Source: an uncultured Collinsella sp. (GTDB lineage: Bacteria > Actinomycetota > Coriobacteriia > Coriobacteriales > Coriobacteriaceae). Taken from it: 44,358 nt of DNA. Below, piece after piece: positions 7,470 to 15,464 of the stretch (position 1 is its first letter; each line of letters opens with the position of its first letter). Under the pieces are notes generated by a model. The model was given only the letters and a program-made list of their open reading frames with translations. It was not told the DNA's origin and ran no database searches. The position numbers and the translations under genes are program-made. The DNA is taken from positions 1 through 44,358 of the forward strand of contig URCS01000010.1 of NCBI GenBank assembly GCA_900546455.1, given 5' to 3'.

Positions 7470-10400
7470 ATGGACAACACGATCATTCGCGACCTCTTTG
7501 CAAAAGACATCAACCGCTCCATCAACGGCGTGGTCAAGGTCCAGGATTCAAAAGATGGGTCCATCCGCCAGGAGCTTGACGAGTACGTGGTGACGCGCGA
7601 GTTGCAGAGGCATTTTGCCACGTTCTTCAAGGCCTACGGCGATGCCATCGATGTGCGCACCGACAAGATCGGCGTGTGGATCAGTGGTTTCTTCGGTTCC
7701 GGTAAATCGCACTTCCTCAAGATGCTGAGCTACCTGCTCGAGAATCGCCAGATCGGCGGCAAGAGCGCCATCCGCTACTTTGATGGCAAGATCGTCGACC
7801 CCATGGTCGAGGCTGCCATGGAGCGCGCCTGCTCGGTGTCCACGCAGGCCATCCTCTTTAACATCGATAGCAAGGCGGGCCAGTGGAAGCAGGGCGATAC
7901 GGCTCCCACGGCGCTGCTTCGCGGCTTTGAGCGCATGTTCTACGAGGCGCGCGGCTTCTACGGCGAGGACCTAAAGCTTGCAAAGCTCGAGGACCACATC
8001 GATTCCCTGGGCAAGACCCAGGAGTTCCGCGAGGCCTTTGAGCGCGTCAACGGCGAGTCCTGGCTCCAGACCCGCGACACCTACAGCTACTTTGAGGACG
8101 ACGTAGTCGAGGTGCTGCAGAGCGTGCTCGGCATGAGCGAAAAGGCCGCATGGAACTGGCTTGAGGGTTCTGAGGACGAGGTTTTGGCCCCCGATGTCTT
8201 TGCCAAAAAGGTCAAGGACTACGTAGGCGCTCAGGCAGCGGCCCACGGCGGCAACTACCGTTTGCTCTTTATGGTCGACGAGGTGGGTCAGTTTATTACA
8301 AACGACCGGGATCCAAGCCTTATGTTGAGTCTTCAGACCATCGTCGAGGAGCTGGGTGCCGCCTGCGGTGGCCGCGTGTGGGTGATGGTCACGAGCCAGG
8401 AGGCCATCGACAACCTGAGCCTGCCCGTGGGCAACGACTTTTCAAAGATCCAAGGCCGCTTCAATACCCGCCTTTCGCTCTCCAGCTCCAGCGTGGACGA
8501 GGTTATCCAGCGCCGTGTGCTCGAGAAGACCGCGCCGGCGGCCGATATGCTTGCACAGGTCTACGAGCAAGACGCCGCCGTCCTCAAAAACAACTTTACC
8601 TTTGAGGGTGGCTCGCGCTCCGACCTTGCCGGCTTCGCCAACTCCAAGGATTTTGTGGCCAGCTACCCGTTTGTGGGCTACCAGTTTAAGCTTCTGCCCG
8701 ACGTGATGACCGAGGTACGCAAGCACGGTGTTAAGGCCAAGCACATGTCCACGGGCGAGCGCTCCATGCTGAGCGCGTTTCAGGAGAGCGCTCAGGCCAT
8801 CCAGCATGACCAGACTGGTGCACTCGTGCCGTTCTGGCGCTTCTTCGACACAATCTCCAAGGATTTGGAGCACGGCATCATTCAGGTCGTCGTCTGTGCG
8901 GAGCGCGCGGCTGAAAACGCAGAGGGTCTTGAGAGCTACGATGTCCGGGTGCTTAAGCTCCTGTACTTGATCCGCTACATCGGCTACGTCAAGGCCACGG
9001 TCGAGAACATCTCCATCCTTATGATCGATAGCCTGGACGTGGACAAGCGCGCCCTTAAGGACCGCGTCAAGGAATCTCTCGCCCGCTTGGAGCGCGAGAG
9101 CTACGTGGCACGCCAGGGCGATACCTATAGCTTCCTCACCGACGAAGAGCAGGAGATAGCGCAGGAGATCGCACGCACCCCGATCGACAACGCGAAGGTG
9201 ATTGAGTACATCAAGAAGCGCCTGTTCGAAAGCATCTACACTGCGCGCAAACTCAACCGCGGGGCCAACGACTTTCCGTTTGACCGCTATGTGGATGGCT
9301 CAATCCACGGTACCAGCATGGGCGGCATGGAACTCTCCGTGGTGACCATGGCCAGCGATCTGGGCCGTTCGGACGATGCCGAGCTGGCATTGAAATCCGT
9401 GGATAAGGCCATCGTGGCCTTGAGCGACGAGGTGGATTATTGGGCCCCACTCGTCAACGCCGCTAAGATTCGCATGTACGCCCAGACGCGCAATCTGCAG
9501 GAGTTACCGCCGAGTACCCGCCAGATTGTCGAGGCCAAAATGCGCGAGAAGGACTTTAACGAGAAAGAGGCTGACGCCCTTTTGGCTGAGGCAGTGCTCC
9601 ATGCACGATGCGCCGTCAACGGGCGCATGATTGAGGTCCGTGCTGCCAAACCCGCTCAGGTCTTTGAGCAGGTGCTGGCGCAGCTGTGCGATGTGGTCTT
9701 TGAAAAGGCCGACTATATCGGCGCGCCGGTCACGAGCGATTCCGATATCCGCTCCACTCTGGCGGGCAACGTTCAAGCGGGGCTCGCTGGCATGGACGCG
9801 GGCAACACGCGTGCGCTCAAGGAGGTCGAGGACTACCTCAAAGTTCAGCACCAGCGCCACCTGGATACCGCTATGGGCGATATCCAGCGCCAGTACCAGC
9901 AAAGGCCCTTTGGCTGGCGCGAGGTCGACATCGCAAATGTGGTGGCGCAGCTTGTGGTAGAGCAGCGCGCGCAGGTGCTGTTTGGCGGTCAGACGGTTCA
10001 AGCTAACGACAGCCGCATGGTGGCACTCCTTCGCAAGGATGCCGATAAGGCCCAGGTGCGCTTGCGCATGCGCATGAGCGACCGGTTGCTGCGCGCCACG
10101 GGCGAACTCATGTGTGACCTGTTTGATCTCAAGACCGTGCCCTCCAACGAGGATAGGCTCGTGGTCGAGCTCAAGGAGCGCCTTGAGGACTTGCGCGAGT
10201 CGTGCCTCGCCATAGCACGCGACTACTATACGGGTATCAAACCGCTCTATCCGTATCCTGGCGAGAGCGAGTGTGAGAAGATGCGCTCGGAGGTGGCCGA
10301 CGTCCTTAAGGACCAGAACGAGTCCGAGGCGTTCTTGACCACGTTTACCAAGCACGAGGACCGTTTGCTCGATGCCAAGGACGATTTTGACAAGGTGGTT

Positions 10401-11132
10401 GAGTTCTTCGAGTCCAACCAACGAACGGCATTTGACCACGCCAAGGATTTCTTGAGCCGCACCGAGGGTATCGAGTATGCCTCCGATGACATTCCCAGCG
10501 CGGTGGAGAACGTGGCAAAGGTGCGCGAGATCCTCAAAGATCCCAAGCCCTACGGCCGCATTAAAGACCTTCAACCGCTTATGGATCCCGTCGAGGACGA
10601 CATTAAAAAGCTGCTGGGCATCCGCCGCAATGAGTTTTTGCATCGCATCGAGAGCGATCTGCAAGACTTGCAGGCACAAGCAGAGAGCCAAAAGGGCTTT
10701 GTCAAACAAGCCAAGGATGCCATAGCAGACGCCGGCACCAAATACGAGTCGTTCAAAAACCGTGTCCACAGCGCTCAAAGCCTCAACGAGCTGAGCGTTG
10801 CCGCGACTAACTGGGGCAATTGGCTCAGCGCAGCAACCAACGGGATGTACGACGCTGTGGATGCGGCCCGCATGCGTATGGACAACGAGCGCCGCACCAC
10901 CGAGGTCACGAGTACGGGTGAGGTGGTCAAGAAAATCTCCAACAAGGGCGTTGCGTCGTCAGCGCCCACGCCTGCGCCCGTGCCCCAGCGCAAGATCAAG
11001 ACCGTGCGCCGAGCCGATCTGGTCAAGCCGAGTCGTCTCTTGTCCACAGAGGACGTGGAGCGCTATGTGGACGACTTGCGCTCCCGCCTTATGCAAGCAC
11101 TCGCTGCAAACGACGAGATTCGTATCAACTAG
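7470..11132 (+). CDS. brxC: BREX ATPase BrxC
   Basis: A 1220-aa P-loop ATPase, the usual size for BrxC of type 1 BREX, a core component of the defence complex. The Walker A motif is GFFGSGKS (residues 73-80) and Walker B is LLFMVDE (265-271), followed by G-Q-F. The N-terminal segment DLFAKDINRSINGVVK is the typical opening of BrxC/PglY-like proteins. The middle and C-terminal parts are long and helical, with charged stretches likely to form coiled coils around residues 900-1050. A short Pro/Ala linker (PTPAPVPQRK) precedes the last ~50 residues. A good AAAGGAG site lies 6 bases before the ATG. 66 bases separate it from pglX. No frameshift is visible. Confidence 0.96.
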   Translation: MDNTIIRDLFAKDINRSINGVVKVQDSKDGSIRQELDEYVVTRELQRHFATFFKAYGDAIDVRTDKIGVWISGFFGSGKSHFLKMLSYLLENRQIGGKSAIRYFDGKIVDPMVEAAMERACSVSTQAILFNIDSKAGQWKQGDTAPTALLRGFERMFYEARGFYGEDLKLAKLEDHIDSLGKTQEFREAFERVNGESWLQTRDTYSYFEDDVVEVLQSVLGMSEKAAWNWLEGSEDEVLAPDVFAKKVKDYVGAQAAAHGGNYRLLFMVDEVGQFITNDRDPSLMLSLQTIVEELGAACGGRVWVMVTSQEAIDNLSLPVGNDFSKIQGRFNTRLSLSSSSVDEVIQRRVLEKTAPAADMLAQVYEQDAAVLKNNFTFEGGSRSDLAGFANSKDFVASYPFVGYQFKLLPDVMTEVRKHGVKAKHMSTGERSMLSAFQESAQAIQHDQTGALVPFWRFFDTISKDLEHGIIQVVVCAERAAENAEGLESYDVRVLKLLYLIRYIGYVKATVENISILMIDSLDVDKRALKDRVKESLARLERESYVARQGDTYSFLTDEEQEIAQEIARTPIDNAKVIEYIKKRLFESIYTARKLNRGANDFPFDRYVDGSIHGTSMGGMELSVVTMASDLGRSDDAELALKSVDKAIVALSDEVDYWAPLVNAAKIRMYAQTRNLQELPPSTRQIVEAKMREKDFNEKEADALLAEAVLHARCAVNGRMIEVRAAKPAQVFEQVLAQLCDVVFEKADYIGAPVTSDSDIRSTLAGNVQAGLAGMDAGNTRALKEVEDYLKVQHQRHLDTAMGDIQRQYQQRPFGWREVDIANVVAQLVVEQRAQVLFGGQTVQANDSRMVALLRKDADKAQVRLRMRMSDRLLRATGELMCDLFDLKTVPSNEDRLVVELKERLEDLRESCLAIARDYYTGIKPLYPYPGESECEKMRSEVADVLKDQNESEAFLTTFTKHEDRLLDAKDDFDKVVEFFESNQRTAFDHAKDFLSRTEGIEYASDDIPSAVENVAKVREILKDPKPYGRIKDLQPLMDPVEDDIKKLLGIRRNEFLHRIESDLQDLQAQAESQKGFVKQAKDAIADAGTKYESFKNRVHSAQSLNELSVAATNWGNWLSAATNGMYDAVDAARMRMDNERRTTEVTSTGEVVKKISNKGVASSAPTPAPVPQRKIKTVRRADLVKPSRLLSTEDVERYVDDLRSRLMQALAANDEIRIN

Positions 11133-11198
11133 CCCGCAGAGCCACTGGCGCCAAAGCGCGCACCGGTGGCTTATGGCGTTTAGAAAGGCTCATCAACC

Positions 11199-13685
11199 AT
11201 GAACGATTCTGCTCTTAAGAGCTTCTGCACTTGGGCCCGCACGGAGCTCATCAAAGGCGTGGAGGCGCAGATGGTGCGCTACGGCATCACCGAACCTGCA
11301 CCTGCGCCCGCTGGGTCCGAGACCGTCAACGGCCTGCCCCTAAGTCCGGCTGAGGTCGAGCAACGCGATGAACTGCTGCACATGCAGGCAGAGGTGGGTC
11401 ACGAGGCGCTCCGCGATCGTGCGGCATACACCTGGTTTAACCGCATCGTGGCCATTCGCTTTATGGATGCACGCGGATGGCTCCCCAGTCGCATGCGCAT
11501 GCTGAGTTGTGCGGACAGTAGCCATGGCAGCGAGGCCGTGGAGAACGCACTGGACGTGGAGATTGCGGCGGCCGATGTCGATCGCATAGCCGAACTCAAG
11601 ATGGCGGGCTTGGATGAACCGCTGTGGCGTTACCTGTTTGTGGCTCAGTGCGAGGAGCTTGCCGATTGCCTGCCAGGCGTCTTTGAACGCGTGGGCGGAG
11701 CCATGGAACTGCTGCTGCCCCAGGGCCTCATGATGTCCGATGGCGTGGTGGGCAAGCTCAACGCCGTCCTCGCTGACGAGGACTGGCGCGAGGGCGTGAC
11801 CGTTCTGGGTTGGATGTATCAGTACTACAACGCTGACGTTAAAGACGAGTTCTTCAAGTCCAAGCGCAAGGCAGCGGCGGAGGACATCGCGCCCGCCACG
11901 CAGCTCTTCACCCCCGAGTGGATCGTGCGCTATATGGTCGAGAACTCGCTCGGCCGTCTGTGGATGCTCAACAATCCGGGGAGTTCGCTACGCGAGCGCA
12001 TGGAGTATTACATCGAGCCCGATGCTGAGCACGAGGACTTCATCCGCATTTCGAGTCCCGAGGAGATAACCCTCTGCGACCCCGCATGCGGCTCGGGCCA
12101 TATCTTGGTCTATGCGTTTGAGCTGCTCTTCCATATGTACGAGGAGCGCGGCTATCGTGAGCGCGAGATTCCCGAGCTCATTCTTACTAAAAACCTTGCA
12201 GGTATGGAAATCGATTCCCGCGCGGCACAGATCGCGGAGCTGGCGCTTGCCATGTGCGCCCGCGAGCACGACCGTCGCTTCTTTAGGCGTGGCGTTCGCG
12301 CCGACGTTACCGTGCTCTCAAGCATCCCGCTAGGGGAGGACGAGCTGCCGGGTAACAAGAAGCTCGCCGAGGAGCTGAGTCATTTGGGCGAGATCGGTTC
12401 GCTGCTCAATCCCTCAGAGGACGAGATCGACGAGCTCAAGGCTGCCGCCGCGAGTTGTTCCGATGACCTTTTTGCCGCTACGGCCAAAACTAAGCTCGAA
12501 AGCGCTGCCGCCATCTGCGAGAAGCTGTCCCGTCGTTTTATCTGCACCGTTGCGAATCCTCCGTATATGGGCAGCAGCAGCTTTAACCCCTTCATGTCCA
12601 AGTGGGTCAAGAAGAACTACCCCGACGTGAAGAGCGACCTGTTCTCCAGCTTTGTCGTTCGCATGTTCAATCTCGCCAAGGACCACGGCGAGTGCGGCGT
12701 CATGTCGCCTTTCGTCTGGATGTTCATCGGAAGCTATGAGAAGCTCCGCAACGAGATTATCGACAACAGAACGCTGACCTCTCTCATCCAGCTTGAGTAC
12801 TCGGGCTTCGCTGGCGCGACCGTGCCCATCTGTACCTACACGTTCCACAATTCGTTCGTCAAGGGCTACAAGGGCGGCTATGTGCGCCTTTCGGACTTCG
12901 TTGGTGCTGCTGTCCAGGCCCCGAAGGCCCTCGAGGCGATCCGAAACCCCGACTGCGGCTGGTTCTATCGCCGCGACGCCGACACCTTCAAGCAAATCCC
13001 CGGCACCCCCATAGCCTACTGGGCCAGTGACGCTCTTCTGGATGCGTTTGGAAACGCAAAACAGCTCAGTGAGTATGGCAAGCCGCGCCAAGGGCTTGCT
13101 ACTGGCGAGAACGCTCGTTTCGTTCGCGAGTGGTGGGAAGTCGATGATTGCAAGAGCGTCTATTCCTGTGGATCTATTCAAGAGTCGATTGAAAACGCTT
13201 GCAAATGGTTCCCCTACAACAAGGGAGGCGATTTTCGTAAATGGTACGGTAATAATGAATGCGTTATCAATTGGGAGAGCAATGGCCACCTAGTTCGAGA
13301 GTTCGCGGGTTCGGTGATTCGAAATCCCGACTGTTTTTTTATGCCTTCGATTACATGGTCAAAAATCTCGAGCGGGTCTATTGCGTTTCGTTTTAAGCCT
13401 GCTGGGCATATCTTTGATGTGGCGGGCACGAGCGTTTTTAGCGACGAGGAGTCACTCAAGTATCTCCAGGGAGCTTGTAACAGCTCCGTGATTATGCGTG
13501 TCGCAAGCATGCTCTCGCCGACGCTTAATTTCGAGGTAGGCCAAATCGCAACCTACCCGATCATTCAGAACGAGGAACAGGAGCCGTTGGTCAACGACAT
13601 GGTCGACTCGTGCCGCGAACTATCAAAAACCGATTGGGATTCGTTTGAAACCTCTTGGGATTTCAAACATAACCCTTTGGTGTAG
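11199..13685 (+). CDS. pglX: BREX DNA methyltransferase PglX, N-terminal part
   Basis: An 828-aa protein with the catalytic and target-recognition parts of PglX, the adenine-N6 methyltransferase that marks self DNA in BREX. SAM-binding motif I is DPACGSGHIL (from residue 294) and the catalytic motif is NPPY (453-456). The region after ~600, rich in Trp and Tyr, is the likely target-recognition domain; its nucleotides (about 13020-13560) look less G+C-rich than the catalytic part, as expected if recognition modules are exchanged. Normal type 1 PglX is about 1200 aa. This one stops at TAG 13683 just after TSWDFKHNPLV, where intact homologues run on into a C-terminal helical domain. That domain is encoded separately at 14473-15441, after an inserted gene. 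Ribosome site AAAGG, ATG 11199. Confidence 0.93.
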   Translation: MNDSALKSFCTWARTELIKGVEAQMVRYGITEPAPAPAGSETVNGLPLSPAEVEQRDELLHMQAEVGHEALRDRAAYTWFNRIVAIRFMDARGWLPSRMRMLSCADSSHGSEAVENALDVEIAAADVDRIAELKMAGLDEPLWRYLFVAQCEELADCLPGVFERVGGAMELLLPQGLMMSDGVVGKLNAVLADEDWREGVTVLGWMYQYYNADVKDEFFKSKRKAAAEDIAPATQLFTPEWIVRYMVENSLGRLWMLNNPGSSLRERMEYYIEPDAEHEDFIRISSPEEITLCDPACGSGHILVYAFELLFHMYEERGYREREIPELILTKNLAGMEIDSRAAQIAELALAMCAREHDRRFFRRGVRADVTVLSSIPLGEDELPGNKKLAEELSHLGEIGSLLNPSEDEIDELKAAAASCSDDLFAATAKTKLESAAAICEKLSRRFICTVANPPYMGSSSFNPFMSKWVKKNYPDVKSDLFSSFVVRMFNLAKDHGECGVMSPFVWMFIGSYEKLRNEIIDNRTLTSLIQLEYSGFAGATVPICTYTFHNSFVKGYKGGYVRLSDFVGAAVQAPKALEAIRNPDCGWFYRRDADTFKQIPGTPIAYWASDALLDAFGNAKQLSEYGKPRQGLATGENARFVREWWEVDDCKSVYSCGSIQESIENACKWFPYNKGGDFRKWYGNNECVINWESNGHLVREFAGSVIRNPDCFFMPSITWSKISSGSIAFRFKPAGHIFDVAGTSVFSDEESLKYLQGACNSSVIMRVASMLSPTLNFEVGQIATYPIIQNEEQEPLVNDMVDSCRELSKTDWDSFETSWDFKHNPLV

Positions 13686-13694
13686 GTGCTGGTT

Positions 13695-14351
13695 ATGGAC
13701 AAAGCCTGTATATCTTCATTTCATATGTCTCTGCATGAATCTAGCTATTGGACTCCGGATGAGATTTCTTCTATTTGGGATTTCTTTGTGACTAAATCTG
13801 TAGCTAACTCTGCCTCTCAAAGAAGAACCGCCTCTGATTATGGATTGAAACAATTGCCATTCGATACTCTTCTTGAGTATGAAGGGGTGCCTTCCGGGAA
13901 GCGTGAATTACTTATGGCTGATAATCTTGGAGATGTGATTGAGGAATATGGATTTAAAACAACTGTAAATCAAAAGTCGGCTGATGGAGTTAAACAAGAG
14001 ATTGAAGCTCCGATTGATATCGTTAGTCCGAGGGTCCTCTGTATTCAACCTTATACAATCTCTGGTCGCAAGGGTCCCGAACCTAAAGACTCAGGTAAAG
14101 GAATGACTTTACTAACTCATATCCGCAATTCACTTGCACATGGGTGTACGTATTACTTCCCTAATGGAATGATGCTTCTCGAGGATAAAGCTGGTGGTTC
14201 AAGTGGAAAAACGACTGCCATGATGCTTCTGCCTCAAAAGGCGTTTACCGACTGGATAAAGGCGATTGATATTGACGCTCGTTTTTATTTTAAGGACGCT
14301 GGCAGAGGCGAATTTGAAAAGCTCATTCATAGAAAGAGCAACAAACACTAG
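13695..14351 (+). CDS. HEPN-type putative ribonuclease nested in pglX
   Basis: A 218-aa protein of foreign base composition (13741-13800 is 38% G+C by hand count, against 62% at 15241-15300). The C-terminal half has HIRNSLAHG, in which R144-N-S-L-A-H149 matches the R-x4-6-H signature of HEPN ribonucleases. Then come YYFPNGMMLLEDKAG and AFTDWIKAID, as I remember from a group of stand-alone HEPN proteins. The N-terminal half is not recognised. The gene lies between the two parts of pglX. Its frame is the same as that of pglX part 1, separated only by TAG 13683-13685, so readthrough would make a 1049-aa fusion. The ATG at 13695 is my choice; GTG 13686 is also open, and both have poor ribosome sites, so coupling to pglX is likely. 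Role inferred: an RNA-cleaving back-up or toxin in the BREX island. Confidence 0.7.
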   Translation: MDKACISSFHMSLHESSYWTPDEISSIWDFFVTKSVANSASQRRTASDYGLKQLPFDTLLEYEGVPSGKRELLMADNLGDVIEEYGFKTTVNQKSADGVKQEIEAPIDIVSPRVLCIQPYTISGRKGPEPKDSGKGMTLLTHIRNSLAHGCTYYFPNGMMLLEDKAGGSSGKTTAMMLLPQKAFTDWIKAIDIDARFYFKDAGRGEFEKLIHRKSNKH

Positions 14352-14411
14352 GGAATTAATAAACGACGCGCTTTAATCCGTAAAGAATTTAAATCTGTTA
14401 ATTGTTTAGCT

Positions 14412-14441
14412 GGCTAGTGCAAATTTTAAATTTGCATAGCC
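14412..14441. repeat. palindrome between HEPN gene and pglX part 2
   Basis: GGCTAGTGCAAATTT (14412-14426) and AAATTTGCATAGCC (14428-14441) form a 14-base stem with one bulged base and almost no loop, in the AT-rich gap 14352-14472. It could be a terminator for the HEPN gene (TTTTC follows a few bases later), a regulatory site, or the end of the inserted segment. Confidence 0.6.
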
Positions 14442-14472
14442 GCACTTTTCAACAAAGAAAGGGCGGTCTGTC

Positions 14473-15441
14473 ATGGCCACTTTACTTCAAGATAAATACG
14501 AGGCTCGCAAGGCCGAGGTCAATGCTCGCTTTGAGCAGCTTCGCGCTAACGAGGAGGAGCTCAACCGAATCTTTGCCAAGATCTACAACATGGAGGGCGA
14601 GGTGCCCATCGAGGTCGAGGATAAGTACGTATCGGTGGCGCGCATCTTTGATACCGCTGACGAGATCCCCGAGAGCTACAAGGGCAACAAGTACGTGCGC
14701 ACCAAGCGCGACGAGATCACCTCGCTCATTAGCTATGCCGTGGGCTGCATATTTGGCCGCTATTCGCTGGACGTGGACGGTCTGGTTCTGGCCGACCAGG
14801 GTGCCACGGTCTCTAACTATCTGGCCAAGATGCCCGATCCCGAGAACGTGACCTTTATGCCCGATGGCGACAACGTACTGCCCATTACCGATGACGAGTA
14901 CTTTGACGACGACATCGTGCGCTACTTTATCGACTTTGTGCGCACCGTGTACGGCGAGGAGACGCTCGAGCAGAACCTGGCCTTTATCGCCGAGGCGCTC
15001 GGCGGCAAGGGCACCTCGCGTGAGGTCATTCGCACCTACTTTTTGAAGGACTTTTTTAAGGACCACTGCCAGACCTATAAGAAGCGCCCTATTTATTGGC
15101 TGTTCGATTCGGGCAAGAAGGGCGGCTTCAAGTGCCTTGTTTACATGCATCGCTACCAGCCTGACCTGTTGGCTCGCATCCGCACCGACTATGTGCATGA
15201 GCAGCAGGAGCGCTACCGTGCCCAGATCGGGTATGCCAACGATGCCCTTGTCAGTGCCGAGCGCGGCGAGCGCGTGCGCTTGGATAAGCGCATCAAAAAG
15301 CTCAACGACCAGCTCAAAGAGACCATTGCCTACGAGGAGAAACTGCACCACTTGGCAGACCAGATGATTAAGATCGACCTGGATGACGGCGTCAAGGTCA
15401 ACTACGCCAAGTTTCAGGATGTGCTGGCGAAGATTAAGTAA
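14473..15441 (+). CDS. pglX: BREX PglX, separate C-terminal part
   Basis: A 322-aa protein matching the C-terminal domain of type 1 PglX. It opens with a helical stretch ending ANEEELNRIFAKIY, then has SLISYAVGCIFGRYSLD, DNVLPITDDEYFDDDIV, ETLEQNLAFIAEALGG, REVIRTYFLKDFFKDH, and KKRPIYWLFDSGKKGGFK with YMHRYQPDLLARIRTDY. In intact PglX these follow the target-recognition domain in the same chain. Here the gene has its own ATG with an AAAGGGCGG site 7 bases before it, and a frame different from part 1, so it is made as a separate chain. Base composition is again that of the host, so the AT-rich segment just before it is an insertion. The C-terminal ~70 residues are a coiled coil (RGERVRLDKRIKKLNDQLKE region). 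Whether the two chains reassemble into active PglX is unknown. Confidence 0.88.
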   Translation: MATLLQDKYEARKAEVNARFEQLRANEEELNRIFAKIYNMEGEVPIEVEDKYVSVARIFDTADEIPESYKGNKYVRTKRDEITSLISYAVGCIFGRYSLDVDGLVLADQGATVSNYLAKMPDPENVTFMPDGDNVLPITDDEYFDDDIVRYFIDFVRTVYGEETLEQNLAFIAEALGGKGTSREVIRTYFLKDFFKDHCQTYKKRPIYWLFDSGKKGGFKCLVYMHRYQPDLLARIRTDYVHEQQERYRAQIGYANDALVSAERGERVRLDKRIKKLNDQLKETIAYEEKLHHLADQMIKIDLDDGVKVNYAKFQDVLAKIK

Positions 15442-15464
15442 CTGCAGATACGGTAAGGATATTC

